DNA of 64,000 nucleotides from contig JBBDHG010000061.1 in the NCBI GenBank assembly GCA_037951165.1, forward strand, positions 8,739,001-8,803,000, written 5' to 3'. Positions within the stretch are counted from its first letter, which is position 1. Every line of letters starts with the position of its first letter. Of this stretch, positions 1 to 11,900 are shown in pieces. Origin of the DNA: Lophius americanus (lineage: Eukaryota > Chordata > Actinopteri > Lophiiformes > Lophiidae). Under the pieces are notes generated by a model. The model made no database searches. It saw only the letters and a program-made list of their open reading frames with translations, and was not told the origin of the DNA. Position numbers and translations under genes: made by a program.

Positions 1-1140
1 CTTAGGTCAAAAATCATTTTTGTTTTATACAAGACAAAAACAGTTATTCTTAACATGTTCATTCTCTTCACCTAGGCAGGATTGACCACGATTAAATAGT
101 GTGAAAATAACTTAATTTGACACCTCTGACACCTAATGCGCGTGTAGCATCAGAGGTGAATGTAGTAGACAACGATGAATATAGATTGAGTGAAAATAAA
201 AAAGATCCCATTAAATATATTGCATTTCTTGACAAGGAAAACAATGTCAGATAGATGTAAGAGAATGGATTTTTATGAAAGAGTTTGACAGTGTTGAGAA
301 GAAAGTAAGGAACTTCTTCAAGCAGAGAGTGAATGCCTTGAGATCATTATTTTAAAATGTTGTATGAATGGTTTGAAAACATTTCCTTTTGAAGATAAAA
401 ACACTCCATCAGCCCTTGCACCTTATCCTCTTCTATAGCACAATTGTTTGCCTTGAGGATATTTTTCCAGAGAAAGGTATTTTATTTACCAAGAAGTGAT
501 CTTATACTGTATTTTTATTAGACTAATAACAAGTATTACTGCTAGCTACTACTTTTACTATTTAAAAAAAAATAAAGTTACATTTTTAATTCATCCCTAA
601 CAGTAACTATGTAAAAATCTTGGGTTATGCAAATCTATTGGCCTACAAAGTTACTTATGTATATCTGAAATTGAATCAGAAGTTCCCCTTTATAGATTAA
701 TAAAGTCTATCTATCCATTGATCTGTACTGACAGTCAGGGGCAGAGAGATAATACATGTCCTTAATTACTTATTAATAATCTACTGGGATTTTAACTTTT
801 TTTGTTTTTTAAACTTGTTTTTATGGAGTATCAAATTTAATCTCTTCTATAATATACATTTTTAAAAAATTACAATTATCCAATTGCATGCAATTATTTT
901 GTATAAGACTTGCAGGACATCTTTAGTTTTAATACATCTTCTGAACATTTGACAGGAAATGTATTGTATTATTGCTGAAATGTTCAATAAAACCAATGCT
1001 ACTCCCAGGATATTGTCCCTTGATCACAAGTTATCCAATAAGACACTGTTCTCTCTATCTCTTTTGAAGCGAATCACGCAGCACTGGTAAACAGTATGAT
1101 ATGTTGGGTAGAAAATAGGCCTGTAATATTGAATGAACAA
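1..1140. other. AT-rich upstream flank, no gene seen
   Basis: The stretch is AT-rich, with scattered homopolymer runs and stops in all frames. I recognise no coding exon, RNA gene or repeat family in it. Confidence 0.6.
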
Positions 1141-1274
1141 TAGCAATCAAAGGCTACATTCACATCGCAGACAAATGCGACAGAATTCTAATTTTTTGCC
1201 CCAATATGGTTTTGTTTGATCAATCGGATCTTTCCTATTTGTATTTTTGGAAAGATCAGATTGAACATGGTTTG

Positions 1275-1580
1275 TTCCGTTCACACTGTCATATTAAAAT
1301 CAGATCAAAATCAGAGTCATAGAATTGTGAAAAAGCTGATTTGAAAATAATAAATTCCATGTGTTCTGTGCTTTTCACACTTCAATAGAAAAAATGGATC
1401 TGTGTTACATGTGAACAAATAAATCTAAATTGAAAAGATCAGAGTCTATGTGGATGGGGCTTTTCACACTGTCATAATAAAAGTAAATCTGAGTATCGTG
1501 AGTGTAAAATAAGATATGACAATATCAGATTCCATTTGGTTTGTGCTGTTCACACTGACATGATAAAGATTAATCCCTCT
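1275..1580. repeat. Degenerate tandem repeat, ~90-bp unit
   Basis: The core TTCACACT recurs at about 1280, 1374 (last base diverged), 1463 and 1549, so the unit is 94, 89 and 86 bp long. Around each core the context is similar: an upstream GATCAGATT-like word, a TTTGTGCT-like word just before the core, and GTCATAATAAA-like sequence after it. The copies have diverged, and I cannot name a family. It lies about 0.5 kb upstream of the mink1 leader. It could be an internally repeated non-autonomous DNA transposon or a plain decayed minisatellite. Confidence 0.6.
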
Positions 1581-1849
1581 GAGTGAAAACAGATTTGGGC
1601 CACACTTCCCATCCATAGTAATGTAAATCAGAGTAAAAGCATAAGAAGGATGAGAATACAGACCGTGAGTGTTGTGCTGCAGTATAGGATAGGTATCTAT
1701 GTGTGAGGATGACCTCAGTTGGTTTGCTCGGCGCAGACAAGACTGTTGCGTAGGTTTCATGGTTCTCAGGTAGTTTGTCCCTGGTGAAGCACCGTAGCAG
1801 GCGAAAACACTTGAGGAGTGTTCTGTGCAGGAAAACGTCACAACAACCC

Positions 1850-2997
1850 TGCAGGACTACACACAGGCTGGGAGTGGGAGGGAGCAGGACTCGGGAAGCT
1901 AAACATGGCGAAATAACAAGTTTTGTTGTTACCTGCGGTTTGAAATTACACTTCATTCATAGCGTTGGACTACAATTCAAAGTTGACAGAATTGTGACGC
2001 TGGAGAGGGAAGACAATCTTTAACTTCGAATAATCGACTATTTTGGCGGCTGAGAGAACGTTGAGTCCGCTGCTTGTTTTCCCCGGAAGGTTGGCACTGC
2101 TAGGCGCGACTGTCAACACAGAAAATGGATGAAGACGGAAAGTTTATTCTGGAATTGACCGTTTAGCTCGTTAGCTTAGCCACGCTAGCCAGGCACTTCA
2201 CACAGGTTGGTCACGCGCACCTGACTCGTAATTCGGCTTTCACTGGCGCTCTGCGTGATTTATTGAGGATTAATACAGTCGCGTATACAAGTTCGGCGAC
2301 AGCCTTCGCAAAGAATCGCTCGTTAAAAGAATATAACATTTGAATTAACTGACGTTATTTGGTAGAATTATTGAGGGAGAGGCTCATGATAGTGGGTTCT
2401 GGTGCAGACGGACTCGGACGCCATCACATCAGACGTTGCGTTCTCCCTAAATACACATCGCTCTCTCAGCCGTGAATGCTGTTTCATACTTCAGCAGTGG
2501 ATGATTCGGGGATCCAGCAAATATATTTGGTAGTTTATTTTGTCGGTGTGACGTTAAGCTGCATGTTGAACAGCAGCAATCAGAATGAACGCACCAAGGT
2601 GTTCAACAACCCTGGGGCTGCACCGCAGTGAAAACCTGCCAACTGTCAAAGCAGCACCGATAACCGGCTAAGGAGGGACCAGACACCTTGCTGGAGCCTA
2701 CTATTTTACGTTGAATGTGGTCTGATCAGATATTTTTTGCGGCATTTTTGTGATATAATTCTAGATCGCGAATCTCTCGACCGGTGTTGACGTGATCTCG
2801 CCCGTTGGGTGCGTCTGTTCCAGCTCCATCTAATGTGTTTGCTAATCTAAGTGCTAACGTGTTCCGCAAATCATTCAGCTCACCGGCCAAGCCGATCCCA
2901 ATTTTTCTGTATTGTTAAATCCTCTCAAAGCAGCCACTTTCCCCTCGAATACTTTTTCTCAAATAAGTTGTTAGCGACGTATTAAGTTTGGCCAGCT
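1850..2997 (+). promoter_or_regulatory. mink1: Probable mink1 promoter and 5' leader
   Basis: Base composition shifts here: CpG dinucleotides become frequent (about 2030-2120, 2200-2460 and 2760-2830) compared with the AT-rich flank, as in a vertebrate CpG-type promoter. No TATA box is evident and the transcription start cannot be fixed. Several short upstream ORFs lie in the stretch, so part of it is probably 5' UTR. A possible donor (CACACAG followed by GTTGGT, near 2203) would allow a separate non-coding exon, but this is not proven. Confidence 0.45.
2563..2631 (+). other. Upstream ORF in mink1 leader, 22 codons
   Basis: The ATG at 2563 opens a 22-codon frame that ends in TGA at 2629-2631, about 370 bases before the mink1 start. 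A second frame of 13 codons starts at 2125 and ends at TAG 2166. If these are in the mature leader they could lower translation of the main ORF. That is inference: it depends on where transcription starts and on any leader splicing. Confidence 0.35.
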
Positions 2998-5900
2998 ATG
3001 TCTGAAAACGCCCCCACTCGAAGCCTGGATGACATCGACCTCGCAGCTCTGAGGGTGAGTATTATTGCAAAATGACTGGCCTCACTTTATTCATGCAAGA
3101 TTTCGGCAGACGGACTAATAAGATGCTATGTTTTATGAAGTGAAATGTCACTTTGCCCCTGACAGTAGCACGGCCATGTCGGCACCAAAGACAATGTGCA
3201 TCATTTGACCTGGTGTTTTCCATTGGGCTCTGTACTGTTACGGTATTACTGATTACTTTGAGCGATATTTTCTGATTTATACATCCAATAAATAATCAGA
3301 TTTTCAGGTGCTGTTCTGTAATAACAAACCTAAGCAAGAAAAAAACTGTCAAAGAAAAAGTACTGTCACCAAAGAAAAAGTACTGTCACCAGGAATGATC
3401 CAGATCCACTTAGTGGGCGTCATGGTGTAGAAACTAGAGTGACACAAAGTAGAGTAAATTTCTCCTTTACCAAGGCCCATTGATCCTGTGTGAGGCCATC
3501 AAGAACTAGCCAATATCAAACCTTTGGTTACCTTGTAACCATTGTCCAGTAGCAGCTGCAGGTTTCTAGCCATATTTATTACCCTACAGCAGCTGGGAAA
3601 TGACTACCCCTTATGAAAACATGTTTGAATGTGGAAGATTCATACTTTCTTTACTGGTCTGCACCAAATTGCACACTTTCATACAAACCAAATCCCAGAT
3701 TTATTTTTTCATGAAGATGAAACCGGCCAACCGGCCAAATCATCTCTCAATAATGGACTCTGAGACTAGAGATGGGTCCTGACTATTGTTGATCCCAAGT
3801 TGGGTCACTCACCATTGAATCATATTTAAGTAGTCTATCTTCTTCATCCTCTATTTCAACCTTCTAACTTCAAAACCACTTTTCCAGGCAAAAAATAACA
3901 AATACATTTGTTCACAGAGGGGAACAAAACCAGCTCAATGTTGTTTAGTCTTTACTCTATTATGGATTTCTAAAATAAGTTTACTCGAGCTGTACTTCGA
4001 GCACTATTAAATTGAGGCGCTAATAGTATGTATGAGATGAGGTCCTTACACCAGAGTGAAAACTGACTTTATTCTTAGTGGTCACTCAAGGGGAAATAAA
4101 AGTGGCATTGCCCAAATCATTCTTGTTAAGGAAATCACTGATAAAATATGTTGAAAATGAAAAAAAACGGGACATCCAGAATGTAATATATAGAAAAGGT
4201 ATCCCTATCTCCCTAAACAATATCAGGAAATTATGTTTAAGTTTAGAGCAAGTTTAACAGTTTTATGGAAATTAAAAGGAGATGAGATGATAGGTGAGGT
4301 CTGTCAATATCCTAGTTTGTTTTGGTCTTTCCCTGACATAAGGGGGTTCTTCTTTGAATCTGTCATCATTGCCAAAGTGCAAGATCTTTATAATAAATTG
4401 AAAAGAGAAATAAGATAATATTATCCACATTACCTCAATTTTTTGATTAATGGAAACTTGAATATTTATCCAGGCAAATTACCTTTCTTTCATTTATTTG
4501 TTTTTTTTGAAGACTGACTGACTTTTTATGCTATGTAGTGGAAACAAATATATGTGCAAATGAAGAGGAAAGTGAGTGCTTCAAATAATAAGGAGCTCTT
4601 ATTGTATTTGGTTCACGTTAATCTCCGTGATAGCTTTTATTGACATGATTATGAAATTACTATCAAGTTCATGTAAACAAAACATAAAAGAACATTTTTA
4701 AAGTTAAAATATTTGTGAATATTTTCCAACATTTTATTGGGAAATTTTGGGCTGGTTACTGTATCATAAATGCAAACAATTAATGACACCAGCCTCTTAA
4801 TAAAGCAGAAATGAAATCTTGATTAATAGAAAATCTAAACATAATTTATCTATTATTGAGATAATTTACATTATATGAGGTTGCTGAGAAATAACACCTA
4901 ATAAATTTTCATATACATTTTATACTACTCCCTTTAAAAGTAAAGACATAACAGTACTATAGGATAGACATTATTGTGATCAGCATCTTCCACTTCAGTG
5001 TCTCTGCTTCCTGCACTGAACAACCATGCATTGTGAGGTGACGTTGCCGTTTCAGAATGCTTATTTTATTTGAAATGTTATACATCTACTTGTCGTCCGG
5101 CACAGGTACAAAGATGATTTTAGGATTAACTAGAAAAACCCCACTAACGATCTCCAATCAATCCATCAATTTGACGCCAACTGTCTGGCTTATGATTTTA
5201 ATATATTTTAAATGCTGCGACACATCTAATTTAAATTTGCTCACCTCTAGGATGTGCTCGAACCTACATCTGGTTAAATTCCTTATGCAAATCCATCCTG
5301 TCGTTTTTCCTAAATTTTGTCACAAAGAAACAACATATTCCTTCAGTAGAGGGGATAAAACATCATATCCAGTCAAAATGTAAAAGTGCCTATGCAATCA
5401 GGCTTTTATCATTCTCATCGAAGGAATGACAGTTAATTTGGTGGTCATGATGGCAAAGATGAGTTGTTTTCTGGTCATAATTGACACAGGCTGGCAGGGG
5501 CGGCTTTAGCTCAGTGGGATGAGCTGTTGTAACCTCAACCAGGAGGCTAGGGTTCGAGCACAGCCCCCGACACAACATGCCATTAGTGCACTGTAGAACC
5601 ATGCATCGTGTGCCGACACCGCCGTTTCAGACTGTTTATCTTACTTTAATTGTTATATGATAAATTTCATGACGGTGAACTGTATGTATGTAATGTGTAA
5701 CATTTGATATATGAAGGATTGATTATTAAACCACATTTTGCAAGCAGTCAAAATATCCAAACCATTTACCGTGACATGTTCCCTTTTTGTCAAACATTTC
5801 CTCAGCGTTGGAGAGTAAAGCAAGAGCATCTTCAGTACAGTAACTTTAAGTATGGCTGTGATAAGCAAACCGGTTGGGGTTTGGGGGTTTACCATGAAAT

Positions 5901-8900
5901 CACAGAAAAGATTGTTCTGTTTGTTCACTAGCTGTTTTTGTTAGTTGTTCATACATCTCCATTTTGTGTTTGTGGATAAATCGCATTCCATTCATTTCAT
6001 TTTTATCTGCTGTGCTCTTTGCTCTGGTAAAGTCAGTTGGTCCATTCTGCTGTCAACAGTTTTGCCTGAGCAGGACCTCAAAACTTGAGCAAGGCACCAA
6101 CTTGGAGACATTAATCTAATTTCTTGTTTCCTAAAGGTTATTGTTGATATCAGCATAAGTGTTTACTTAAGCCCCTATTGCGATCTTTTTTCTCACACGG
6201 ATAGCCAGTAGTGGTTCTTTGGGCTTTGCTGTTCATTCCACTAAACAGTTTACAGTATTTGTTGGTGTGAAGCATGTTAGCGATCTTATCTTCATTGTTA
6301 CAGCAGTGACTTGTCATCAGTGTGCATCTGTCTGATTGAACATGAACTAATTTTACCTCATTTACAATGAAGTGGCAATTTCTTCTAAGTTCTAAAAACC
6401 TTCAAAGTCAGCTATGACCAGAAGTGTGAAACTGTTTTTGTGATCTGGACCAACTTTGGGTGCACCAAGAAGCAAGACAAGGGGTAAACAACACATGGTG
6501 AGATCAAAACTATTTTTCAGTATCGCAGAATTTGCTCTTTTTATCTGGCTATCAACATGATATCGTAGCTACATGTATAACCTGGTCGGGAGGAGATTCA
6601 TATGTTTGGATTAAAATGGTTTCAATAGCAAGAACCCTTCAATAATTATTAGTGGTGATGTGAACTGGGAGCACTCTATCAACTCCTTACAGAGAGAGTA
6701 TGGTATATATGCAAATGGTCTGAGTCATACATTAATAAAGTCCCCAAAGAAATCAATGCAATCACAGGAAAGCACAAATTGTATACAGAGCAGTTTGATG
6801 TTTACATGCATTCAGAGATACAGAAAATAATACGGTTCTCCTCTTTATTTCGGGCAACATTAACTCAGGCACAGAAACCTAACGACTTATTAATAATAGA
6901 TGTCTAATATGACCTAATGCTCTTTGATTTAAGTAAATTTGGTCTCATGAAGCTATTTGATTTTGATATTAATTTATTAAACTCTTCAAACCCTTTGAAT
7001 AAAAGTTCTACGGTGATAGATTCTTTACAAATAACAAAGAAAAATAACTTCCCTTGTCGTATTTAGATCTTTATCTTGCGTTTCAACATTGTCTGTGCTA
7101 TTTTGTTAGTATTGCAATTATTTGAAGACTGTTTAGAAATGGATGTCTTTGTGTATTATAAATATTACCATCAAAATAACCAAAGTAATATCCATTTCCC
7201 CCTTCATTATGCAACAGTAAATGCAGTGTATGCAATTATGGAGTTCAAATATGTTGTAAAAAATTCAAAGATTAAGATTTGTCGATATGCAAGATATCTT
7301 AGTTCTAATGTGATTGTCTCTGTTATGTGCATTTATGAAGTGAGTGTTTTTTTTATGTATATAATGTTTTATATCTATTATTCATAGCTTCATTTTCATA
7401 ACCTTAATTCATTTAAGCGCACAATCAGTCAATTCTTGTGGAAGACAGTTCAACTGATGCATCAAATGCAAGTTTTTAAAACACATTAAGAAATTTGTTA
7501 ACAAATAAAATTATTGATCATCACTATTAGGATACTCATAATCTCTGACTAGGTTTTTTTTAGCTTTGGTTATTCCAATTCATGTATAATATTTTAAGTC
7601 GACTAGATTAAACCGTCTTCATAGTGAACACCTCTGATCGTCACGGTGTTCAAGGTGGGGGTTTTTTTGTCAAGGAAAAAAATAGTGTTATAAATTCAAT
7701 TTTTTTCAGAAAAATGCATTGTTTGTCCTTGAGGTAAATTTTTATCACTATAAAATGTTTAAACCCGTGGTAGGACTATAATAATGGCAGCACTGGCACA
7801 CAGGCAACAGAAAATAATTTGTGCTGAAACACTTTATTCTAATATTTACAAAACCAGATAAAATCAAGCCACATATTTTGGGACATGTGGCCTAACAATA
7901 AGGCTTTACAATTTGAACCTGAATTCAGAGAAGCTGGAGAACAGTTTAAAATATAAATTACAATGTAAAAAAACATTCCGTTAGAATTATGTTGTATTAT
8001 GGGCTGTATGGGCTGATCATCAAATGATCACACCCTGTTTAATGTAATGATAATAATAATAATAATAATAATACATAATGTAGTGTTTAGACACGGTGGC
8101 CCATATCTTCCTAGTGTTGGGTTGTCAGACAACAAGTACTTTGAAGGTCATTCTCGAGCAGAAATGATTCATGAGTGTCACGATTTTGTTATTGATGCAA
8201 AACCAGTGGAAATAATCCCGTAATATTTAAATTTAAAACAGAGTTGAAAGGAGTGATGATGCTGATAATCACGGAACATCAGCCCTCAGGGACTTATCTT
8301 CATGATGATCATGAGAAATGGAGTCATGTGATTTTATTTTGTTGCAGTGGAACAGTCCACGTTCACAAAGGTTGACATAAATACAGAGACGTCAAGGGGA
8401 GAAAGTGAATTCTGAAAATAATTAGGAGTTCTGATTAAGTTTGGTTCACCTTGATTTTTGTAAACAGCACCTATTCCTTGTGTTACTTCATGATAAGGAT
8501 TTAACAATATCACCTAAGTTGATCACAGCAACAAAGCAATAAAAAACAACTTTTAAAATCTAGAAATTTGTGTATAGTTGGCAACAGTCATGGTGCAATT
8601 CTGGATTGATCCATTGTATCCATTGGCAAATATATATTTACATGCTGGCATAAACCATAAATGAAATACTGATTAATTATTTCAAATTTGAACATTGTTA
8701 ATTATTACTCAGTTTGCATTATAAAGTTGTACAGAAAATGAATTGTTTTTGTTTTATAAAAGCAAAGGTTAAAAACACATATGGTCTACAAAAACAATGT
8801 TGTATTAGCTTATATAACTTTCTTCTTCTTTTTTTAAAATTATCAGTTATTTATTTAAAAAGAGACATCCTTTGTAGCATAGTCAACACTCTTTCAGGAA

Positions 8901-11900
8901 ATGTGGGGTTGGATTTCTCCATTGACTGTTTCCAGTGTCTTTCAGAGTTCATTTCCCACTAAACTGGAAAATTTGGAAAAATTCTTTGCAATGTTCCCTG
9001 ATGTTCTCTTTTATTTTGAGTTTAATAGATTAATATGGTTGCATGTCTCTGACCTGTCACATTAAGATTTAAACAGGCTACATCCTGCCCTTTCTGTTTG
9101 ACTGTGTGCACTGGAGCTGCTCCTCCAATAAAACTGTACCCTTCCCCTTCTCTATCACTTCACTCCTCTCAGCCCATTCTCTGTGCTGGACGTGGGTGTA
9201 GCTGCCGCCTCTGTCTTAATGCCACCCACTGAAATCATTAAATTCTCTTGCCTCCTACTTGACGTCACAGTGCGCCCACTTTTGTGTCCTTGTACATAGC
9301 ATACTTCAAAATCTGGTGTGTTGGTCATCACAGAAGCAGTGTGCTTTTGCATCAAATGTGTTGTAATTTTATAATTTACTGGCAAACCGTTAACAAACAT
9401 ATATACTGTTCATCTCCTTAAACACATTCCATGTCTCAGGAAATGTTCCCATCCTTTTTGAAGGCATACAACACACCATTGGAATCAGATGAAAGCAGGA
9501 TAGGTCATGCTGTACATTGTAAACCTAAAGCTGCAGTCTCACCACCCACGCATCTTCTTAAAGCCATATTGAAATTGCATGAAAGTGGAGCTGCTCATCA
9601 TTTCCTCTTGTCTCTAGGGGGAGGGGTTGCATTTTTGAATCAAAGCAATTAACTAATTTATTTTTAATTAGGTTTGTTTAATAGGTAATGAGTGCTTTAA
9701 AACTTATATGAGCAAATCAGTCATTTTATTTCCAACATACCGAGCTGATGCCAATATGTTATGTGTTGGCTGTTCGGCCTCCTTCAGGAGTCTTGTTGGT
9801 GGGTAATGAGTGGGCGTCTAGGATGATTGTGTTCAGGTGATTTGTGTGGAAATATGTCATTTTAGTATGGGATTTTAATTAGCCGTAGCACACTTAGTAG
9901 AAACCAGTGAAATTTTTTTTCTTTTGCTAGTGAATTATATTTTATTTTTGTGTTTAATGAATGAGCCTGCATCATAAAAACGAGATCTTTTTTTTTTTTT
10001 TTTTTTTTTATCATTTCAGATATGTATCTGTAAAGATGTGAAATGAACAGAAAAATGTTTTACTTGAAATAATGTTTACCTGATTTTTATCTTTTGCAAG
10101 AGTTTCCTTCACAGCATTTTTTCTTCAAACTGAATTCTGTCATTTTGCCAACACAACTGAAGCCAGATTGCTATAGTTTGTAGAATAGTCAGATTTCAGG
10201 TTTATGTTAACTGAAGCAACAGGAGTGAAACAACATAAAATACAACCTCCAGTTAAGGCTGGCATTGAATTGGAAAGCAGGATACCAAAAAGAACAAGGC
10301 AACCGTCATTTACCCACCAACAAAAATGAACACCGTGTGCATCTTTGAATATTGCCTTTGCTTTAATCCTGTTTTAAACTGAGTTTTTATATATCTTTAA
10401 ATTTTAAACACACCAAGGCTGGAAATAGGGATGGTGTATATGACACTGCTCTTTCTGCATGTTTGTGAACATGCTTGTGTCTCCCATAGGATCCAGCTGG
10501 CATCTTTGAGCTGGTCGAAGTTGTCGGCAATGGTACCTATGGGCAGGTGTACAAGGTGAGATATGATGTCTGTCACATCTGATTGATTTCGGACTATTAT
10601 TGATGTTTGAAGCATTCAACACAACATTTTTCACAGTAGAGAAGTCTCTGTAATAATGTGCTGGATGCAGTGAAGCTACAAAGATCACTAAAGTGTCTGC
10701 CCTCACGCTAAGTGAGCTATGAATTAGTTTTACATTATTACAGCCGATTTATGTCACTGCTATATCAGTATTCTTTCCAGCTGCCAATCTAAAAAAATCA
10801 TGGGCAAAATTCAAATTGTTGCAGAGACATGCAGCAACAGTTCCTTTTAAACTTTGGTGACCTACGTTACACTGTTCCAAAATGTTCTTGAATCAGGGCC
10901 GTCACGTGAAGACGGGCCAGCTGGCAGCAATCAAGGTAATGGATGTCACAGAGGAGGAGGAGGAAGAGATCAAGGCAGAAATTAACATGCTGAAAAAATA
11001 CAGCCACCATCGCAACATAGCCACGTATTACGGTGCCTTTGTCAAGAAGAGTCCACCCGGACACGATGACCAACTTTGGGTCTGTCTACCCTCTTACCTG
11101 GTTTGATGATTTTCCACAGGAGTGTGCCTCATTAACTGTGATAACTAAATTCAAGTTTGTCTGTGTGTAGCTGGTGATGGAGTTTTGTGGGGCTGGATCA
11201 GTGACCGACCTAGTGAAAAACACCAAGGGCAGCTCTCTGAAGGAGGACTGGATTGCTTACATCTGTAGAGAGATCCTAAGGGTGAGAAATCCCAGCCACA
11301 GCAGTGAGAAACAGTTTGCTACAAACATCACTCCCTACTGACTCTCTTCCTCTTCTCTGTGTGTGTGCAGGGCCTTTCTCACCTCCATGCCCATAAAGTT
11401 ATCCACAGAGACATCAAAGGCCAGAACGTTCTGCTGACTGAGAATGCCGAGGTCAAACTCGGTACGTTGAAGGCTTAAAGCTTTCTCACTGAAAAGGTGG
11501 TTATGTGCTACCCCTAATAATGTCAAATCCTTTAGATTTCTGACTCCTTTTTTTTTATGTTCAGTTGATTTTGGGGTGAGTGCACAGCTGGACAGGACTG
11601 TCGGGCGTAGGAATACCTTCATCGGTACACCTTATTGGATGGCACCTGAGGTCATTGCCTGTGATGAGAACCCTGACTCCACCTATGACTACAGGGTAAC
11701 AGCAGCAATGTGTTTTTGTGTGCACTATAAGCTGTGAGAGCATGTGAAAGAAGAGACTGACCAGCTCCCTGGTGTTTGTTGCAGAGTGACATCTGGTCCT
11801 TAGGAATCACAGCCATAGAGATGGCAGAGGGAGCTCCTCGTAAGTGCACCTTCTTTTCTTTTTTTTTACCTCATATCATGCATTTATTTTCACTCAGCAA

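Larger units (their letters stand above)
3055..10489 (+). other. mink1 first coding intron (7.4 kb)
   Basis: The intron is AT-rich and carries no coding exon I can defend. It holds a 20-bp tandem duplication (3351-3390), two related SINE-like copies (about 5008-5090 and 5490-5665), a TAA microsatellite (8048-8073) and a long T run (about 9987-10009). The open frames at 5057-5383 and 7076-7387 match nothing I recognise and look like chance. Confidence 0.7.

Noticed and set aside
1570..1956. Minus-strand 128-aa and 125-aa open frames near 1.5-1.95 kb
   Set aside because: No domain, they overlap each other and the tandem repeat, and lie in the promoter region; chance frames.
5507..5561. tRNA gene suggested by A and B boxes
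   Set aside because: The cloverleaf cannot be completed and a SINE body follows; it is a retroposon head. The same applies to 50221-50270.
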